This document shows positions 1 to 7,897 of a stretch of DNA of 64,000 bases, piece after piece. The DNA is taken from positions 6,386,001 to 6,450,000 of the forward strand of contig NZ_CP150145.1 in the NCBI RefSeq assembly GCF_037963835.1, in the 5' to 3' direction. The notes beneath the pieces were generated by a model. The model saw only the letters and a list, made by a program, of their open reading frames with translations. It was not told where the DNA came from and made no database searches. Made by a program: the position numbers and the translations under genes. Each line of letters opens with the position of its first letter. The first letter of the stretch is position 1. Source of the DNA: Paenibacillus sp. FSL H8-0332 (GTDB lineage Bacteria > Bacillota > Bacilli > Paenibacillales > Paenibacillaceae).

Positions 1-221
1 AGATCAGTCAGTTCAGCCGCCGCAGTTGCACGGCGAAGCAATGTGTTCTTCAGGACTTGAAATTCAACGCCAGCTTCACGAAGCTGCTTACGCAGTTCGG
101 TTACTTGCGATACGTTCAATCCGCGGTAGTCCGCAACTACAGTGGAGACACTGTTCTGCAGTTTGCCGGTAACAACATCAACCGCATCCTGTTTAGCTTG
201 GATTACTTTTGCATTTGCCAA
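1..221 (-). CDS. rplJ: 50S ribosomal protein L10 (3' end outside window)
   Basis: L10 forms the base of the ribosomal stalk and anchors the L7/L12 dimers. The reading frame enters from the left edge, so only the N-terminal 73 or so codons are present. It starts with TTG (219-221), nine bases after a strong AGGAGG site (231-236). The translation begins LANAKVIQAKQ and includes VVADYRGLNVSQVTELR, typical of L10 N-termini. It lies downstream of rplA and behind its own promoter and an L10-leader-type regulatory region, so its expression can be adjusted separately from rplK-rplA. The family call is secure; the rest of the gene, and probably rplL, lie outside the window. Confidence 0.95.
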   Translation of the reverse strand, partial: MANAKVIQAKQDAVDVVTGKLQNSVSTVVADYRGLNVSQVTELRKQLREAGVEFQVLKNTLLRRATAAAELTD

Positions 222-465
222 TTGTATACACCTCCTGAAAATTTATGTCACGGCGATTCTTACGGGGAATCTGCGCCGTTCCTACGCAGGCATTAGAAAA
301 GCCTCCGCAGATTCACGAAGGCTTGATAAAACGGAAAGTTAATCAGGCGAACCTGGCACTTTTTGTTTCTATCACAACACCTCGGTAGGAAATTAAGCCC
401 TACGGCACCTACTGTCTACGGTAAGCATATTCACATTTAAGATTGATCACCTTAATGTTCACAAC
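222..465 (-). ncRNA. Ribosomal protein L10 leader
   Basis: The 5' leader of rplJ. Minus-strand segments CCGTAGACAGTAGGTG (near 410-425) and TTCCTACCGAGGTG (near 377-391) match what I know of the L10 leader, where the L10-L12 complex binds its own mRNA to limit stalk protein synthesis. A terminator-like hairpin follows before the rplJ ribosome-binding site. It fills the interval between rplA and rplJ. The assignment rests on recognised sequence blocks and position, not on a covariance-model score. Confidence 0.8.
293..324 (-). terminator. Attenuator hairpin in rplJ leader
   Basis: On the minus strand AAGCCTTCG (324-316) pairs with CGGAGGCTT (307-299), followed by TTTTCT. The loop and the 3' arm contain GAATCTGCG (314-306), which is also perfectly complementary to CGCAGATTC (275-267) downstream, so two mutually exclusive folds are possible. 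It probably acts as leaky termination that lowers rplJ expression. Confidence 0.6.
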
Positions 466-471
466 TGTTAT

Positions 472-500
472 AGATTATCAAAGATAACTCGAAGAGTCAA
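472..500 (-). promoter_or_regulatory. SigA-type promoter of rplJ
   Basis: TTGACT (500-495) and TAATCT (477-472) are separated by 17 bases on the minus strand, just after the rplA stop codon. It would start transcription at about 465, at the head of the L10 leader. Confidence 0.65.
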
Positions 501-507
501 CCTTTAA

Positions 508-1200
508 TTATCTGAAAGCAGCCGCGTTCACACGAGCGCTTGGTCCCATTGTCGACGAAATAGCGATGTTTTTAAGGTATACACCTTTGGCAGCAGCCGG
601 TTTCGCACGGTTCAGAGCGTCCATAAGAGCTTTAAGGTTCTCGTTCAATTGTTCAGCGTTGAAAGACACTTTGCCGATTGGCGCGTGAATTTGGCCCGCT
701 TTGTCAAGACGGTATTCGATTTTACCAGCTTTGATTTCTTGAACAGCCTTGGTAACGTCGAAAGTAACTGTACCTGCTTTAGGGTTAGGCATGAGGCCTT
801 TACCACCGAGCAGACGACCCAGTTTACCGACTTCACTCATCATGTCAGGTGTAGCTACGCAGACGTCGAATTCGAACCAGCCCTGTTGAATCTTGTTGAT
901 CATATCAGCATCACCAACAAAATCAGCGCCAGCAGCTTCCGCTTCCTTCGCTTTTTCACCTTTTGCAAATACAAGCACACGTTGCGTTTTGCCTGTGCCG
1001 TGAGGCAGGACAACAACACCACGAACTGCCTGGTCTTGTTTACGCGGGTCTACACCCAGACGAACTGCTGCTTCAACGGTTTCGTCGAATTTGGCAGTTG
1101 CCGCCTTTTTCACAAGCTCTACAGCTTCTGAAGGCTCGTAAGTCGCTTCGCTATTGATCAGCTTAGCGGATTCTTGGTACTTCTTACCATGTTTAGCCAT
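508..1200 (-). CDS. rplA: 50S ribosomal protein L1
   Basis: L1 binds 23S rRNA at the L1 stalk and helps release deacylated tRNA. The protein is 230 aa from ATG 1198-1200 (MAKHGKKYQES), preceded by an AGGAGGAA site. The frame stays open 14 codons further upstream, but those codons lack a good ribosome-binding site and are not conserved. Family features include TVEAAVRLGVDPRKADQ-like and GKGLMPNPKAGTVT segments, the latter being the L1 signature near residue 125-140. It follows rplK by 80 bases in the rpmG-secE-nusG-rplK-rplA order of Firmicutes. A short inverted repeat (CGGTCAT/ATGACCG, around 1249-1264) lies in the rplK-rplA gap. Confidence 0.97.
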   Translation of the reverse strand: MAKHGKKYQESAKLINSEATYEPSEAVELVKKAATAKFDETVEAAVRLGVDPRKQDQAVRGVVVLPHGTGKTQRVLVFAKGEKAKEAEAAGADFVGDADMINKIQQGWFEFDVCVATPDMMSEVGKLGRLLGGKGLMPNPKAGTVTFDVTKAVQEIKAGKIEYRLDKAGQIHAPIGKVSFNAEQLNENLKALMDALNRAKPAAAKGVYLKNIAISSTMGPSARVNAAAFR

Positions 1201-1280
1201 GAAATGTTCCTCCTTTGTGGTATTAGCGGAAATTCCTCCCACATATTGCGGTCATGAATGACCGGTTCATCGAATACATA

Positions 1281-1706
1281 TTAGTCTTCGATTGTGATTC
1301 CCATAGAGCGGGCAGTACCTTCAACCATACGCATTGCAGCTTCGATAGATGCAGCGTTCAGATCGGGCATTTTTGTTTCAGCGATCTCACGAACCGCTGC
1401 GCGGCCCAGCTTCGCTACTTTTTTCTTGTTTGGTTCACCGGAGCCTTTTTCTACTTTTGCAGCGATGCGAAGCAGAACAGCAGCCGGAGGAGTTTTGGTG
1501 ATGAAGGTAAACGAACGGTCTTCAAATACTGTAATTTCAACCGGGATGATCAGGCCAGCCTGGTCGGCAGTACGAGCGTTGAATTCCTTACAGAATGCCA
1601 TGATGTTGACACCCGCTTGACCTAACGCCGGACCTACTGGAGGCGCTGGATTCGCTTTCCCTGCAGGAATCTGCAGTTTCACCATTTTAATAACTTTTTT
1701 AGCCAT
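1281..1706 (-). CDS. rplK: 50S ribosomal protein L11
   Basis: L11 binds the GTPase-associated centre of 23S rRNA and is needed for the RelA stringent response. The protein is 141 aa from ATG 1704-1706 (MAKKVIKMVKLQIPAGKA), behind an AAGGAGGTG site. The frame is open 19 codons further upstream, but the conserved N-terminus fixes this start. PAPPVGPALGQAGVNIMAF and the C-terminal GTARSMGITIE are diagnostic. The nusG-rplK gap holds an inverted repeat (GAATGCT/AGCATTC, about 1739-1756) of unknown role. Confidence 0.97.
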   Translation of the reverse strand: MAKKVIKMVKLQIPAGKANPAPPVGPALGQAGVNIMAFCKEFNARTADQAGLIIPVEITVFEDRSFTFITKTPPAAVLLRIAAKVEKGSGEPNKKKVAKLGRAAVREIAETKMPDLNAASIEAAMRMVEGTARSMGITIED

Positions 1707-1781
1707 GAGTGACACCTCCTTGCGTAAATAGTGGTATTCGAATGCTAAGCAGCATTCTCCCACAAGAAACCCTTGTGCTTG

Positions 1782-2315
1782 TTATATCTTCTCCACTTGA
1801 GTGAAATCCAACTCGACTGGGGTTTCCCGTCCAAACATGTTGACATGTACCTTGATCTTGCTTTTCTCTGCCAAAATCTCTTCCACAGAGCCCACAAAAT
1901 TCGCAAATGGACCGACCATAATACGTACGGATTCCTTAATTTCGAAATCAATCTTCGCTTTAGGTTCAACCATGCCCATATGCTTCAGAATCTGTTCAAC
2001 CTCTTCGGGTAGCAGAGCGGTAGGCTTAGAGCCCGAACCAGTTGAACCGACAAATCCGGTAACGCCCGGCGTATTGCGGACAACATACCATGAATCATCA
2101 GTCTGAACCATTTCAACCAAAACGTAACCAGGGTAAACTTTGCGCATGACAGTTTTTTTCTTGCCATCCTTGTTTACCAGCTCTTCTTCCATAGGAACAA
2201 GAACGCGGAATATTTTGTCTTCCATGCCCATGGACTCAACGCGTTTTTCCAAATTGGCCTTGACCTTATTCTCATACCCGGAATAGGTATGAACAACGTA
2301 CCATCTTTTTTCCAT
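1782..2315 (-). CDS. nusG: Transcription termination/antitermination factor NusG
   Basis: NusG binds RNA polymerase through its NGN domain and affects pausing, Rho action and coupling to the ribosome through its KOW domain. The protein is 177 aa, the usual Firmicute length. It starts MEKRWYVVHTYSGYENKVK and has PGYVLVEM and NTPGVTGFVG in the NGN domain. The C-terminal KOW motif runs from about residue 125 (RIMVGPFANFVGSVEEI). It lies 21 bases downstream of secE and upstream of rplK, the conserved arrangement. Confidence 0.97.
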   Translation of the reverse strand: MEKRWYVVHTYSGYENKVKANLEKRVESMGMEDKIFRVLVPMEEELVNKDGKKKTVMRKVYPGYVLVEMVQTDDSWYVVRNTPGVTGFVGSTGSGSKPTALLPEEVEQILKHMGMVEPKAKIDFEIKESVRIMVGPFANFVGSVEEILAEKSKIKVHVNMFGRETPVELDFTQVEKI

Positions 2316-2336
2316 ATCAAGCCACCTGGGACCTCT

Positions 2337-2528
2337 CTAAATAATCGCTTCAATCACAGCGGAAATACCGATGTCCAGAACCCAGAAGTAAAGAGAAATA
2401 ACTACAATTGTACCGAGAACGATCAATGTATAGTTTTTCAGTTCTTTACGGCTAGGCCAGCGAACCTTTTTGAGTTCACTCCAGCTCTCAGTGAAAAAGG
2501 AAAACAAAGACTTGAAACTACGTTTCAC
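2337..2528 (-). CDS. secE: Preprotein translocase subunit SecE
   Basis: SecE is the small subunit that clamps SecY in the SecYEG channel. At 63 aa it has the single-span Gram-positive form: a short amphipathic segment with the signature WSELKKVRWPSRKEL (about residues 16-30), then one transmembrane helix (about 33-58). It lies between rpmG, ending 21 bases upstream, and nusG, as in other Firmicutes. Confidence 0.95.
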   Translation of the reverse strand: MKRSFKSLFSFFTESWSELKKVRWPSRKELKNYTLIVLGTIVVISLYFWVLDIGISAVIEAII

Positions 2529-2549
2529 GCCGACTACACCTCCAAAAGA

Positions 2550-2699
2550 CTATCTGGTTTCGCGATGAGGAGTTTGCTCGTTACAGAACTTGCAAAATTT
2601 CTTCATCTCCAAGCGGTCGGGGTGATTTCGCTTGTTTTTGGTTGTTGCATAGTTTCTTTGTTTGCAACTTGTACAAGCCAAAGTGATAATTACCCGCAT
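2550..2699 (-). CDS. rpmG: 50S ribosomal protein L33
   Basis: A 49-aa gene translated as MRVIITLACTSCKQRNYATT, continuing to KKFCKFCNEQTPHRETR. The two CxxC pairs (CTSC, CKFC) mark the zinc-binding form of L33. The ATG at 2697-2699 follows a GGGAGGTG site. Firmicutes often carry both Cys-containing and Cys-free L33 copies that exchange under zinc limitation; this one is the Cys-containing form. It heads the rpmG-secE-nusG-rplK-rplA transcription unit. Confidence 0.95.
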   Translation of the reverse strand: MRVIITLACTSCKQRNYATTKNKRNHPDRLEMKKFCKFCNEQTPHRETR

Positions 2700-2794
2700 G
2701 ATGTGCACCTCCCGAAGACGTACTTCTAATCATCAAATTAGAAGACGTAGATATTGATTCAAAAAAAAGCCGCGAATTTAGGCCTACCTAAAAC

Positions 2795-2824
2795 ACTTTA
2801 GCATAATATCAATGTCTGTGTCAA
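2795..2824 (-). promoter_or_regulatory. SigA promoter of the rpmG-secE-nusG operon
   Basis: TTGACA (2824-2819), 18 bases, then TAAAGT (2800-2795) with an extended TGC on the minus strand. The leader that follows (2700-2790) holds a perfect hairpin CTTCTAAT/ATTAGAAG (about 2722-2743) and a weak GCC/GGC stem before eight T's. Upstream, between 2825 and 3017, I see nothing that looks like a gene. Confidence 0.7.
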
Positions 2825-3017
2825 CGAAAGTTTCCCCCATCGCACTGGGTAATTCCGGGTGCTGTAGCCTTCTGCCAAATGTCATCTTTGATCTTGCTTC
2901 TTCCTTCGCCACTAGCTGTCTTCCATATCATTATGCTGCAATCCGCTTGTGTATAAACCTGCCATCATCCAACGCTTCACCTATCGTAAATTCATCGTAC
3001 CCAAATCTAGCAGACAC

Positions 3018-3042
3018 TAAAAAAAGACTCGAGTCCCGAGCC
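3018..3042 (-). terminator. Rho-independent terminator of sigH
   Basis: On the minus strand GGCTCG (3042-3037) pairs with CGAGTC (3031-3026), followed by seven T's, 19 bases after the sigH stop codon. Confidence 0.8.
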
Positions 3043-3060
3043 TTCCTAGTCATTATATCA

Positions 3061-3705
3061 TTAATTGTCACGCACTTCCAGATATCTTTCCAATTTACGT
3101 TTCACTCGCTGCAAAGCATTGTCAATGGACTTCACATGCCGCTTCAAATCTTCGGCAATCTCCTGATAGGACCGTCCGTCCAGATAGAGCATCAGAACCT
3201 TGCGTTCCAGATCACTCAGAATCTCGGCCATCTTATCTTCCAGTCCGATGAACTCCTCCTGGTTAATAATCAGCTCTTCCGGGTCAAGCACCTGCGTTCC
3301 GCATATTACATCCATCAGTGTCCGGTCGGAGTCCTCATCATAGATGGGCTTGTCTAACGAGACATAAGAGTTAAGCGGAATATGCTTCTGACGGGTAGCC
3401 GTCTTAATGGCGGTTATAATCTGACGGGTGATGCACAGCTCGGCAAACGCCTTGAATGATGACAGCTTGTCACCCTTGAAGTCACGGATGGCCTTGTATA
3501 AGCCAATCATGCCTTCCTGCACAATATCTTCACGATCTGCCCCGATCAAAAAATAGGAACGAGCCTTGGCACGCACGAAATTACGGTACTTGTTAATTAA
3601 ATGCTCCAATGCGCCACTGTCGCCACCACGGAAGATCTCGACAATTTCTTCATCACTTATGAAATCATACTCGGACAGCATTATTTCCTTGAGGTCGACA
3701 CTCAC
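3061..3705 (-). CDS. sigH: RNA polymerase sigma-H factor
   Basis: SigH drives early-stationary-phase genes, including those that start sporulation and competence. The core from YRNFVRAKARSYFLIGAD through RQKHIPLNSYVSLDKPI to ALQRVKRKLERYLE is almost the same as the Bacillus protein. Region 2 lies at about residues 20-90 and region 4 at about 145-205 (DGRSYQEIAEDL is the helix-turn-helix). The likely start is GTG 3703-3705, seven bases after GGGGGG, giving 214 aa; the frame is open to 3738. The N-terminal 25 residues differ from Bacillus. It lies between rae1 and rpmG with its own promoter and terminator. Confidence 0.95.
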   Translation of the reverse strand: MSVDLKEIMLSEYDFISDEEIVEIFRGGDSGALEHLINKYRNFVRAKARSYFLIGADREDIVQEGMIGLYKAIRDFKGDKLSSFKAFAELCITRQIITAIKTATRQKHIPLNSYVSLDKPIYDEDSDRTLMDVICGTQVLDPEELIINQEEFIGLEDKMAEILSDLERKVLMLYLDGRSYQEIAEDLKRHVKSIDNALQRVKRKLERYLEVRDN

Positions 3706-3762
3706 CAAGAATCCCCCCGGCTGCAACGCAAGACACATCGTTACTTCTCGAAATATAGGATC

Positions 3763-3792
3763 AGTATATATTATGTTACCTTACACCGTCAA
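3763..3792 (-). promoter_or_regulatory. SigA-type promoter of sigH
   Basis: TTGACG (3792-3787), an 18-base spacer and TATACT (3768-3763) on the minus strand, with an AT-rich stretch around the -10 box. In Bacillus the sigH promoter is SigA-dependent and repressed by AbrB; AbrB control here is only inferred. Confidence 0.65.
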
Positions 3793-3866
3793 CCGGATTT
3801 GTCCAAAAACAATCTTCAATAACATATTATGTCATTTCCCTGTAAGGACTTACTGCTGATCCGGCC

Positions 3867-4388
3867 CTACTGTCTCCGCCAGTCCTCCAGCCGTTTGCGT
3901 GTCTCCGGAGGCAGCTTGTCCTCCAGTGAGTGACGCGTTCCGTTCACGCCTCCCGGTTCGATAACCTTCTTCACCTGCTTCTGGTTCTCCTCAATCTCAA
4001 GCCTCAGTTCCCTGGCCGAAATCCGGAGTGCGCCCTGGGCAAAAACGACATGCTGCTCCACAAAATCACTGGTGGCTACCGAAATCTGTCTGCGGCGGTG
4101 CGTGAATTCCCCAACCAGCCGTTCGATGCATTCATCCGCCGTTTCCTTCTCCTTGGTGAAGAAGACCTGGATCTTCCCTTGTTCAAACGACCGCCCCAGT
4201 CCCGGCACACGATAGGCATCGAATACGGCAATGACGCGCAGCCCGGAGAACGCCTGATAATCGGCCAGCATATCGAGCAACCGGTCGCGTGCCCCCTGCA
4301 TGCCGGTCTGCGACAATGCCGCAAGTTCCGGCCAGCCGCCGATCATGTTGTATCCGTCCACGAGCAGGATATCGCGCCAGTCTGCCAT
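3867..4388 (-). CDS. rae1: NYN-domain ribosome-dependent endoribonuclease (Rae1/YacP)
   Basis: A 173-aa protein starting MADWRDILLVDGYNMIGGWPE. The DGYN motif and later acidic positions (AVFDAYR near residue 57, KETADECIERL near 84) fit the NYN/PIN-like nuclease fold. In Bacillus, YacP/Rae1 cleaves certain mRNAs in the ribosomal A site. The gene starts two bases after the rlmB stop codon, so translation is probably coupled, and it keeps the conserved place between rlmB and sigH. The C-terminus is basic and charged, as in homologues. Confidence 0.9.
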   Translation of the reverse strand: MADWRDILLVDGYNMIGGWPELAALSQTGMQGARDRLLDMLADYQAFSGLRVIAVFDAYRVPGLGRSFEQGKIQVFFTKEKETADECIERLVGEFTHRRRQISVATSDFVEQHVVFAQGALRISARELRLEIEENQKQVKKVIEPGGVNGTRHSLEDKLPPETRKRLEDWRRQ

Positions 4389-4390
4389 AG

Positions 4391-5152
4391 TTATCCCTGT
4401 TCTTGGCGGCGGCGGAGTACCTCGTACATGATTACGCCCGCTGCCACCGAAGCATTCAGAGAGTTAATTTTTCCGGCCATCGGCAGCTTAAGCAGTACAT
4501 CGCATTTCTCACGGATCAGGCGGCCCATCCCTTTATTCTCATTGCCGATCACCACCGCCACCGGTCCGGTAAAAATATCAGATCCGAACAAATTCTGATC
4601 GGTATCCACATCCGTACCGACTACCCAGACTCCCTGCTCCTTCAGCCGGTCAATGGTCTGTCCAAGATTCGTTACGCGGGCGACGGGCACATATTCGACT
4701 GCACCGGCCGAGGTCTTGGATACTGTGGCTGTAATCTGCGCGGAACGGCGCTTCGGCACAATAACCCCGTGCACTCCTGTGCAGTCAGCCGTACGCAGGA
4801 TCGACCCGAGGTTATGCGGATCTTCGATTTCATCCAGCAGGAGCAGGAACGGCGGTTCTCCCTTCGCTTCAGCTATCGCCAGAATATCAGCAACCTCTGT
4901 ATAGGCAAAAGGCGCCGCTTGCGCAACCACTCCCTGATGCTGGACTCCTGGTGCGAGCTGATCCAGCTTGCGCTTGTCCACATGCTGAATGACAATGCCC
5001 GCCTTGCGCGCTTCCGCAACGATAGGTGCGGTCAGGTGTTTTTGCGCGGTCTCGGCGATCCATATTTTGTTGAGTGTCCGTCCCGCTCTAAGGGCTTCAA
5101 GCACTGAATGCTTGCCTGCCAATATTTCCTCTTCTGTTCTCAATTCTTCCAT
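4391..5152 (-). CDS. rlmB: 23S rRNA (guanosine-2'-O-)-methyltransferase RlmB family
   Basis: A SpoU/TrmH-family SPOUT enzyme of 253 aa that uses S-adenosylmethionine to methylate a ribose. The N-terminal substrate-binding domain (GKHSVLEALRAGRTLNKIW) is followed by the SPOUT domain. That domain carries the three family motifs: DEIEDPHNLGSILRTAD (about 107-123), VVIGNENKGM (about 200-209) and the C-terminal LPMAGKINSLNASVAAGV (about 221-238), which includes the catalytic-knot Asn and Ser. It lies between mrnC and rae1. The exact rRNA site in this organism is inferred from family membership. Confidence 0.92.
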   Translation of the reverse strand: MEELRTEEEILAGKHSVLEALRAGRTLNKIWIAETAQKHLTAPIVAEARKAGIVIQHVDKRKLDQLAPGVQHQGVVAQAAPFAYTEVADILAIAEAKGEPPFLLLLDEIEDPHNLGSILRTADCTGVHGVIVPKRRSAQITATVSKTSAGAVEYVPVARVTNLGQTIDRLKEQGVWVVGTDVDTDQNLFGSDIFTGPVAVVIGNENKGMGRLIREKCDVLLKLPMAGKINSLNASVAAGVIMYEVLRRRQEQG

Positions 5153-5176
5153 TGTTTTATCTCCTGTTCTGTATAC

Positions 5177-5626
5177 TCACTTGGGCCGGTGCATCATATA
5201 TTCGATACTGCTGTGAACAAGCTCCTGGATTCTCGCCTGCTGTCCTGTGTAATATAAATAGCCGATCATGCATTCAAAAGCGGTCGCGTGGCGGTATTCC
5301 AGAACATCCGCATTTTTGGGAATGCTGCCGGATTTGGCGTTGCGCCCCCGTCTGACCACATCCTTCTCCTCCTCGGTGAGCACCGGGTCCAGATAAGCAA
5401 GAATGGTGCTCTGCGCTCTGGCGGAGACCAGCCCGGTGGCCGAGCGGTGCAGATGCTGAGGGCGCAGATTAGGCAGCGAGATCAGATACTGCCGGACCGC
5501 AACTTCGTAGATAGCATCTCCTGCATACGCAAGAACAATAGGCGGCAGCAAATGGGCCGGCTTGGAGGGTTCATACGGGAACCAGGCGCGGTTCAGATCA
5601 AACAGCCCGTTCATTTGCGCCGCCAC
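5177..5626 (-). CDS. mrnC: Mini-ribonuclease III (23S rRNA maturation)
   Basis: Mini-RNase III is a dimeric RNase III catalytic domain without the dsRNA-binding domain. In Bacillus it trims 23S precursor ends. The 149-aa length and the motif PIVLAYAGDAIYEVAVRQYL (about residues 29-48), with its acidic metal ligands, support this. A GTG at 5624-5626 after AGGGA is used as start, with an in-frame ATG at 5614 as alternative. The gene overlaps the cysS end by 16 bases, indicating co-translation with cysS. Confidence 0.92.
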   Translation of the reverse strand: MAAQMNGLFDLNRAWFPYEPSKPAHLLPPIVLAYAGDAIYEVAVRQYLISLPNLRPQHLHRSATGLVSARAQSTILAYLDPVLTEEEKDVVRRGRNAKSGSIPKNADVLEYRHATAFECMIGYLYYTGQQARIQELVHSSIEYMMHRPK

Positions 5627-7017
5627 CGCATTCCCTGTGGAGTGTCTTCCAGCAGAATCCCCAGTGCATTCAGCTCATCACGGATTTCATCCGACCGGCT
5701 CCAGTTCTTATTCTTGCGCGCTTCTGCACGTTCTGCAATCAGGCGTTCAATCTCTTCGCTTGCCACTTCCTCTTCAGCCTCAACAGTAAGACGAAGCACA
5801 GCATTCATCTCGGCAAAAGCCTTCAGCAGTGCTGCGAAGTCAGCCGGATTCGCTTCATGGTCAGCAAGCGTAAGGTTCGCCAGGCTCACCCAGTCAAATA
5901 CCGCCGTAATGGCGTCTGGTGTATTGAAATCATCCTGCATCCGGACATGGAAATTGCTCACAATAGCGGCCAGCCGGTCCGTAATCTGCGGACTTGCTTC
6001 ACCCTCTGCCCCTTCCGCCGCCAGCTCAAGGCGATGCTTCACATTACCTTCGGCCAGAGCGATCCGCTCTACGCTTTTCTCAGCAGACAGCAGTGCTTCC
6101 TCAGTGAAGTTCAGCGGATTGCGGTAATGGCTGGATAGCATGAAGTAACGGATAGCACCCTGCTTGAAGCGCGCACGGATATCCTTCACCAGGAGACCGT
6201 TCCCCAGCGATTTCGACATTTTCTCATCGCCGATATTCAGAAAAGCATTATGCATCCAGTAATTCGACAACGGTTCACCCGTCAGCGCTTCGGTCTGGGC
6301 ACATTCGCATTCATGATGCGGGAATTTCAAATCCTCTCCGCCGCCGTGAATGTCGATCGTCGTACCCAAATATTCACGCACCATCGCCGAGCATTCAATA
6401 TGCCAGCCGGGACGGCCCTCTCCCCATGGACTGGACCAGTGCACCTCACCCGGCTTGGCTGCCTTCCAGAGTACGAAATCCTCCTGGTTCTCCTTGCGCG
6501 AATCCACCTCGACACGGATACCGAAGCGCAGCTCCTCCAGATTCTGGCGGGACAGCTTGCCGTAATTGGCAAATTTGCCGGTACGGTAATACACATCTCC
6601 ACCGTTCTCATAGGCGTAGCCTTTGTCCTCAAGCTCCTTAATGAACTCGACAATCGTGTCCATGCTCTCCGTAACACGCGGATTCAACGTCGCCGGCTTC
6701 ACACCAAGTCCGGTCAAGTCCTCCTGATAGGCGGCAATGAACATTTCGGCAACCTCAGCTACGGTGATGTTCAGTTCTTCCGCCTTGCGGATCATTTTAT
6801 CATCCACATCGGTGAAGTTCGTCAGATAGCGGACCTCATTGCCAAGCGTCTCCAGATAGTTGCGCACCATGTCAAAAACAATAACCGGTCTTGCATTCCC
6901 GATATGCATATAGCCGTAGACTGTGGGTCCGCAGACGTACATTTTCACCTTATCCGGCTCCTGCGGTACAAATTCTTCCTTCGTGCGCGTCATTGTGTTG
7001 TATATGTGCAAAGCCAT
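5611..7017 (-). CDS. cysS: Cysteinyl-tRNA synthetase
   Basis: This class I enzyme charges tRNA-Cys. The 468-aa protein has the HIGH-type motif YGYMHIGNARP near residue 34, the KMSKSLGN loop near 265, and zinc ligands in VCGPTVY (Cys 28), HIECSAM and HHECECAQ. The C-terminal anticodon-binding region ends with RRK. It follows cysE by 51 bases and is followed by mrnC with an overlap. A T-box ahead of cysE probably controls both cysE and cysS in response to uncharged tRNA-Cys. Confidence 0.97.
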   Translation of the reverse strand: MALHIYNTMTRTKEEFVPQEPDKVKMYVCGPTVYGYMHIGNARPVIVFDMVRNYLETLGNEVRYLTNFTDVDDKMIRKAEELNITVAEVAEMFIAAYQEDLTGLGVKPATLNPRVTESMDTIVEFIKELEDKGYAYENGGDVYYRTGKFANYGKLSRQNLEELRFGIRVEVDSRKENQEDFVLWKAAKPGEVHWSSPWGEGRPGWHIECSAMVREYLGTTIDIHGGGEDLKFPHHECECAQTEALTGEPLSNYWMHNAFLNIGDEKMSKSLGNGLLVKDIRARFKQGAIRYFMLSSHYRNPLNFTEEALLSAEKSVERIALAEGNVKHRLELAAEGAEGEASPQITDRLAAIVSNFHVRMQDDFNTPDAITAVFDWVSLANLTLADHEANPADFAALLKAFAEMNAVLRLTVEAEEEVASEEIERLIAERAEARKNKNWSRSDEIRDELNALGILLEDTPQGMRWRRK

Positions 7018-7068
7018 TCTTGTCCCAACCCTTTCTGTTGTCCCCGGATTCCTGAAATGCCGGTACCC

Positions 7069-7761
7069 TTAAATTTCGTAATCGCCGATATATTGCTGGC
7101 TTTCGAGCCGCCGCTGTTCTTGCTTCTGATTATCTTCAGTACCCATCCGTTCTCTTAGCTCCTCGATCTCCTTCTGCAGGAACTTGAGGGAATCGATCAG
7201 CGGGTCAGGCATCTTGGTATGATCCAGTCGGTCGGATACACGTTCTCCGTTACGCTTGACCACACGCCCGGGATTGCCAACTACCGTACTGTTGTTTGGC
7301 ACTTCACGCAGCACAACTGCGTTGGAGCCGATATTGGAATTATCGCCGATTCTGAAGGAACCCAGTACTTTGGCACCAGAGCCGATGACTACATTGTTGC
7401 CGACGGTAGGGTGGCGCTTGCCCTTCTCTTTGCCGGTTCCCCCAAGTGTAACCCCCTGATAAATGATGACATCATCACCAATCTCGCAGGTCTCACCAAT
7501 GACAATACCCATTCCGTGATCAATAAACAACCGGCTGCCGATGACCGCGCCCGGATGAATCTCCACTCCGGTCATGAACCTGCTGATCTGAGAGACGATG
7601 CGTGCTAAGGTAAACCAGCGGCGTTTGTAAAAAGAGTGGGCCGTCCGGTGTGCCCAGATGGCATGAAGCCCGGCGTAGGTGAAGACTACCTCGAACCTGC
7701 TGCGGGCGGCGGGATCATTGTCGAATACTGCCCGAATGTCCGACTTGATATGCTTAAACAT
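7069..7761 (-). CDS. cysE: Serine O-acetyltransferase
   Basis: CysE makes O-acetylserine from serine and acetyl-CoA, the first committed step of cysteine synthesis. The protein is 230 aa from ATG 7759-7761 (MFKHIKSDIRAVFDNDPAAR), after an AGAGGGG site. The frame runs 12 codons further upstream without a good ribosome-binding site. An N-terminal helical domain is followed by the left-handed beta-helix with hexapeptide repeats (from about residue 65: IHPGAVIGSRLFIDHGMGIV, then GVTLGGTG and the catalytic His). The C-terminus is long, polar and charged (EELRERMGTEDNQKQEQRR). It lies first in the T-box-led cysE-cysS-mrnC-rlmB-rae1 unit. Confidence 0.95.
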   Translation of the reverse strand: MFKHIKSDIRAVFDNDPAARSRFEVVFTYAGLHAIWAHRTAHSFYKRRWFTLARIVSQISRFMTGVEIHPGAVIGSRLFIDHGMGIVIGETCEIGDDVIIYQGVTLGGTGKEKGKRHPTVGNNVVIGSGAKVLGSFRIGDNSNIGSNAVVLREVPNNSTVVGNPGRVVKRNGERVSDRLDHTKMPDPLIDSLKFLQKEIEELRERMGTEDNQKQEQRRLESQQYIGDYEI

Positions 7762-7787
7762 CGCGGTTCCCCTCTTCTTTGAGATGC

Positions 7788-7897
7788 TATATTTCAAGTG
7801 GAAACGGCTTTGCCGTCCTTTTTGAAGGACGGTACCGTTTCAGCGAGAAATAGAAGGATAATGTATAGCGTGAAACCTATACATTCTTATATTTCAA
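7788..7897 (-). repeat. Palindromic element between T-box and cysE
   Basis: A non-coding segment bounded by exact direct copies of TATATTTCAA (7788-7797 and 7888-7897), exactly 100 bases apart. Inside are two strong hairpins. One pairs GAAACGG and CGTCCTT with AAGGACG and CCGTTTC (about 7800-7845). The other pairs AATGTATAG with CTATACATT (about 7861-7886). It starts right after the T-run of the T-box terminator and ends about 26 bases before the cysE start, so it becomes part of the cysE mRNA leader. It resembles a small dispersed palindromic repeat or MITE-like unit, but I cannot confirm other copies. Confidence 0.5.
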
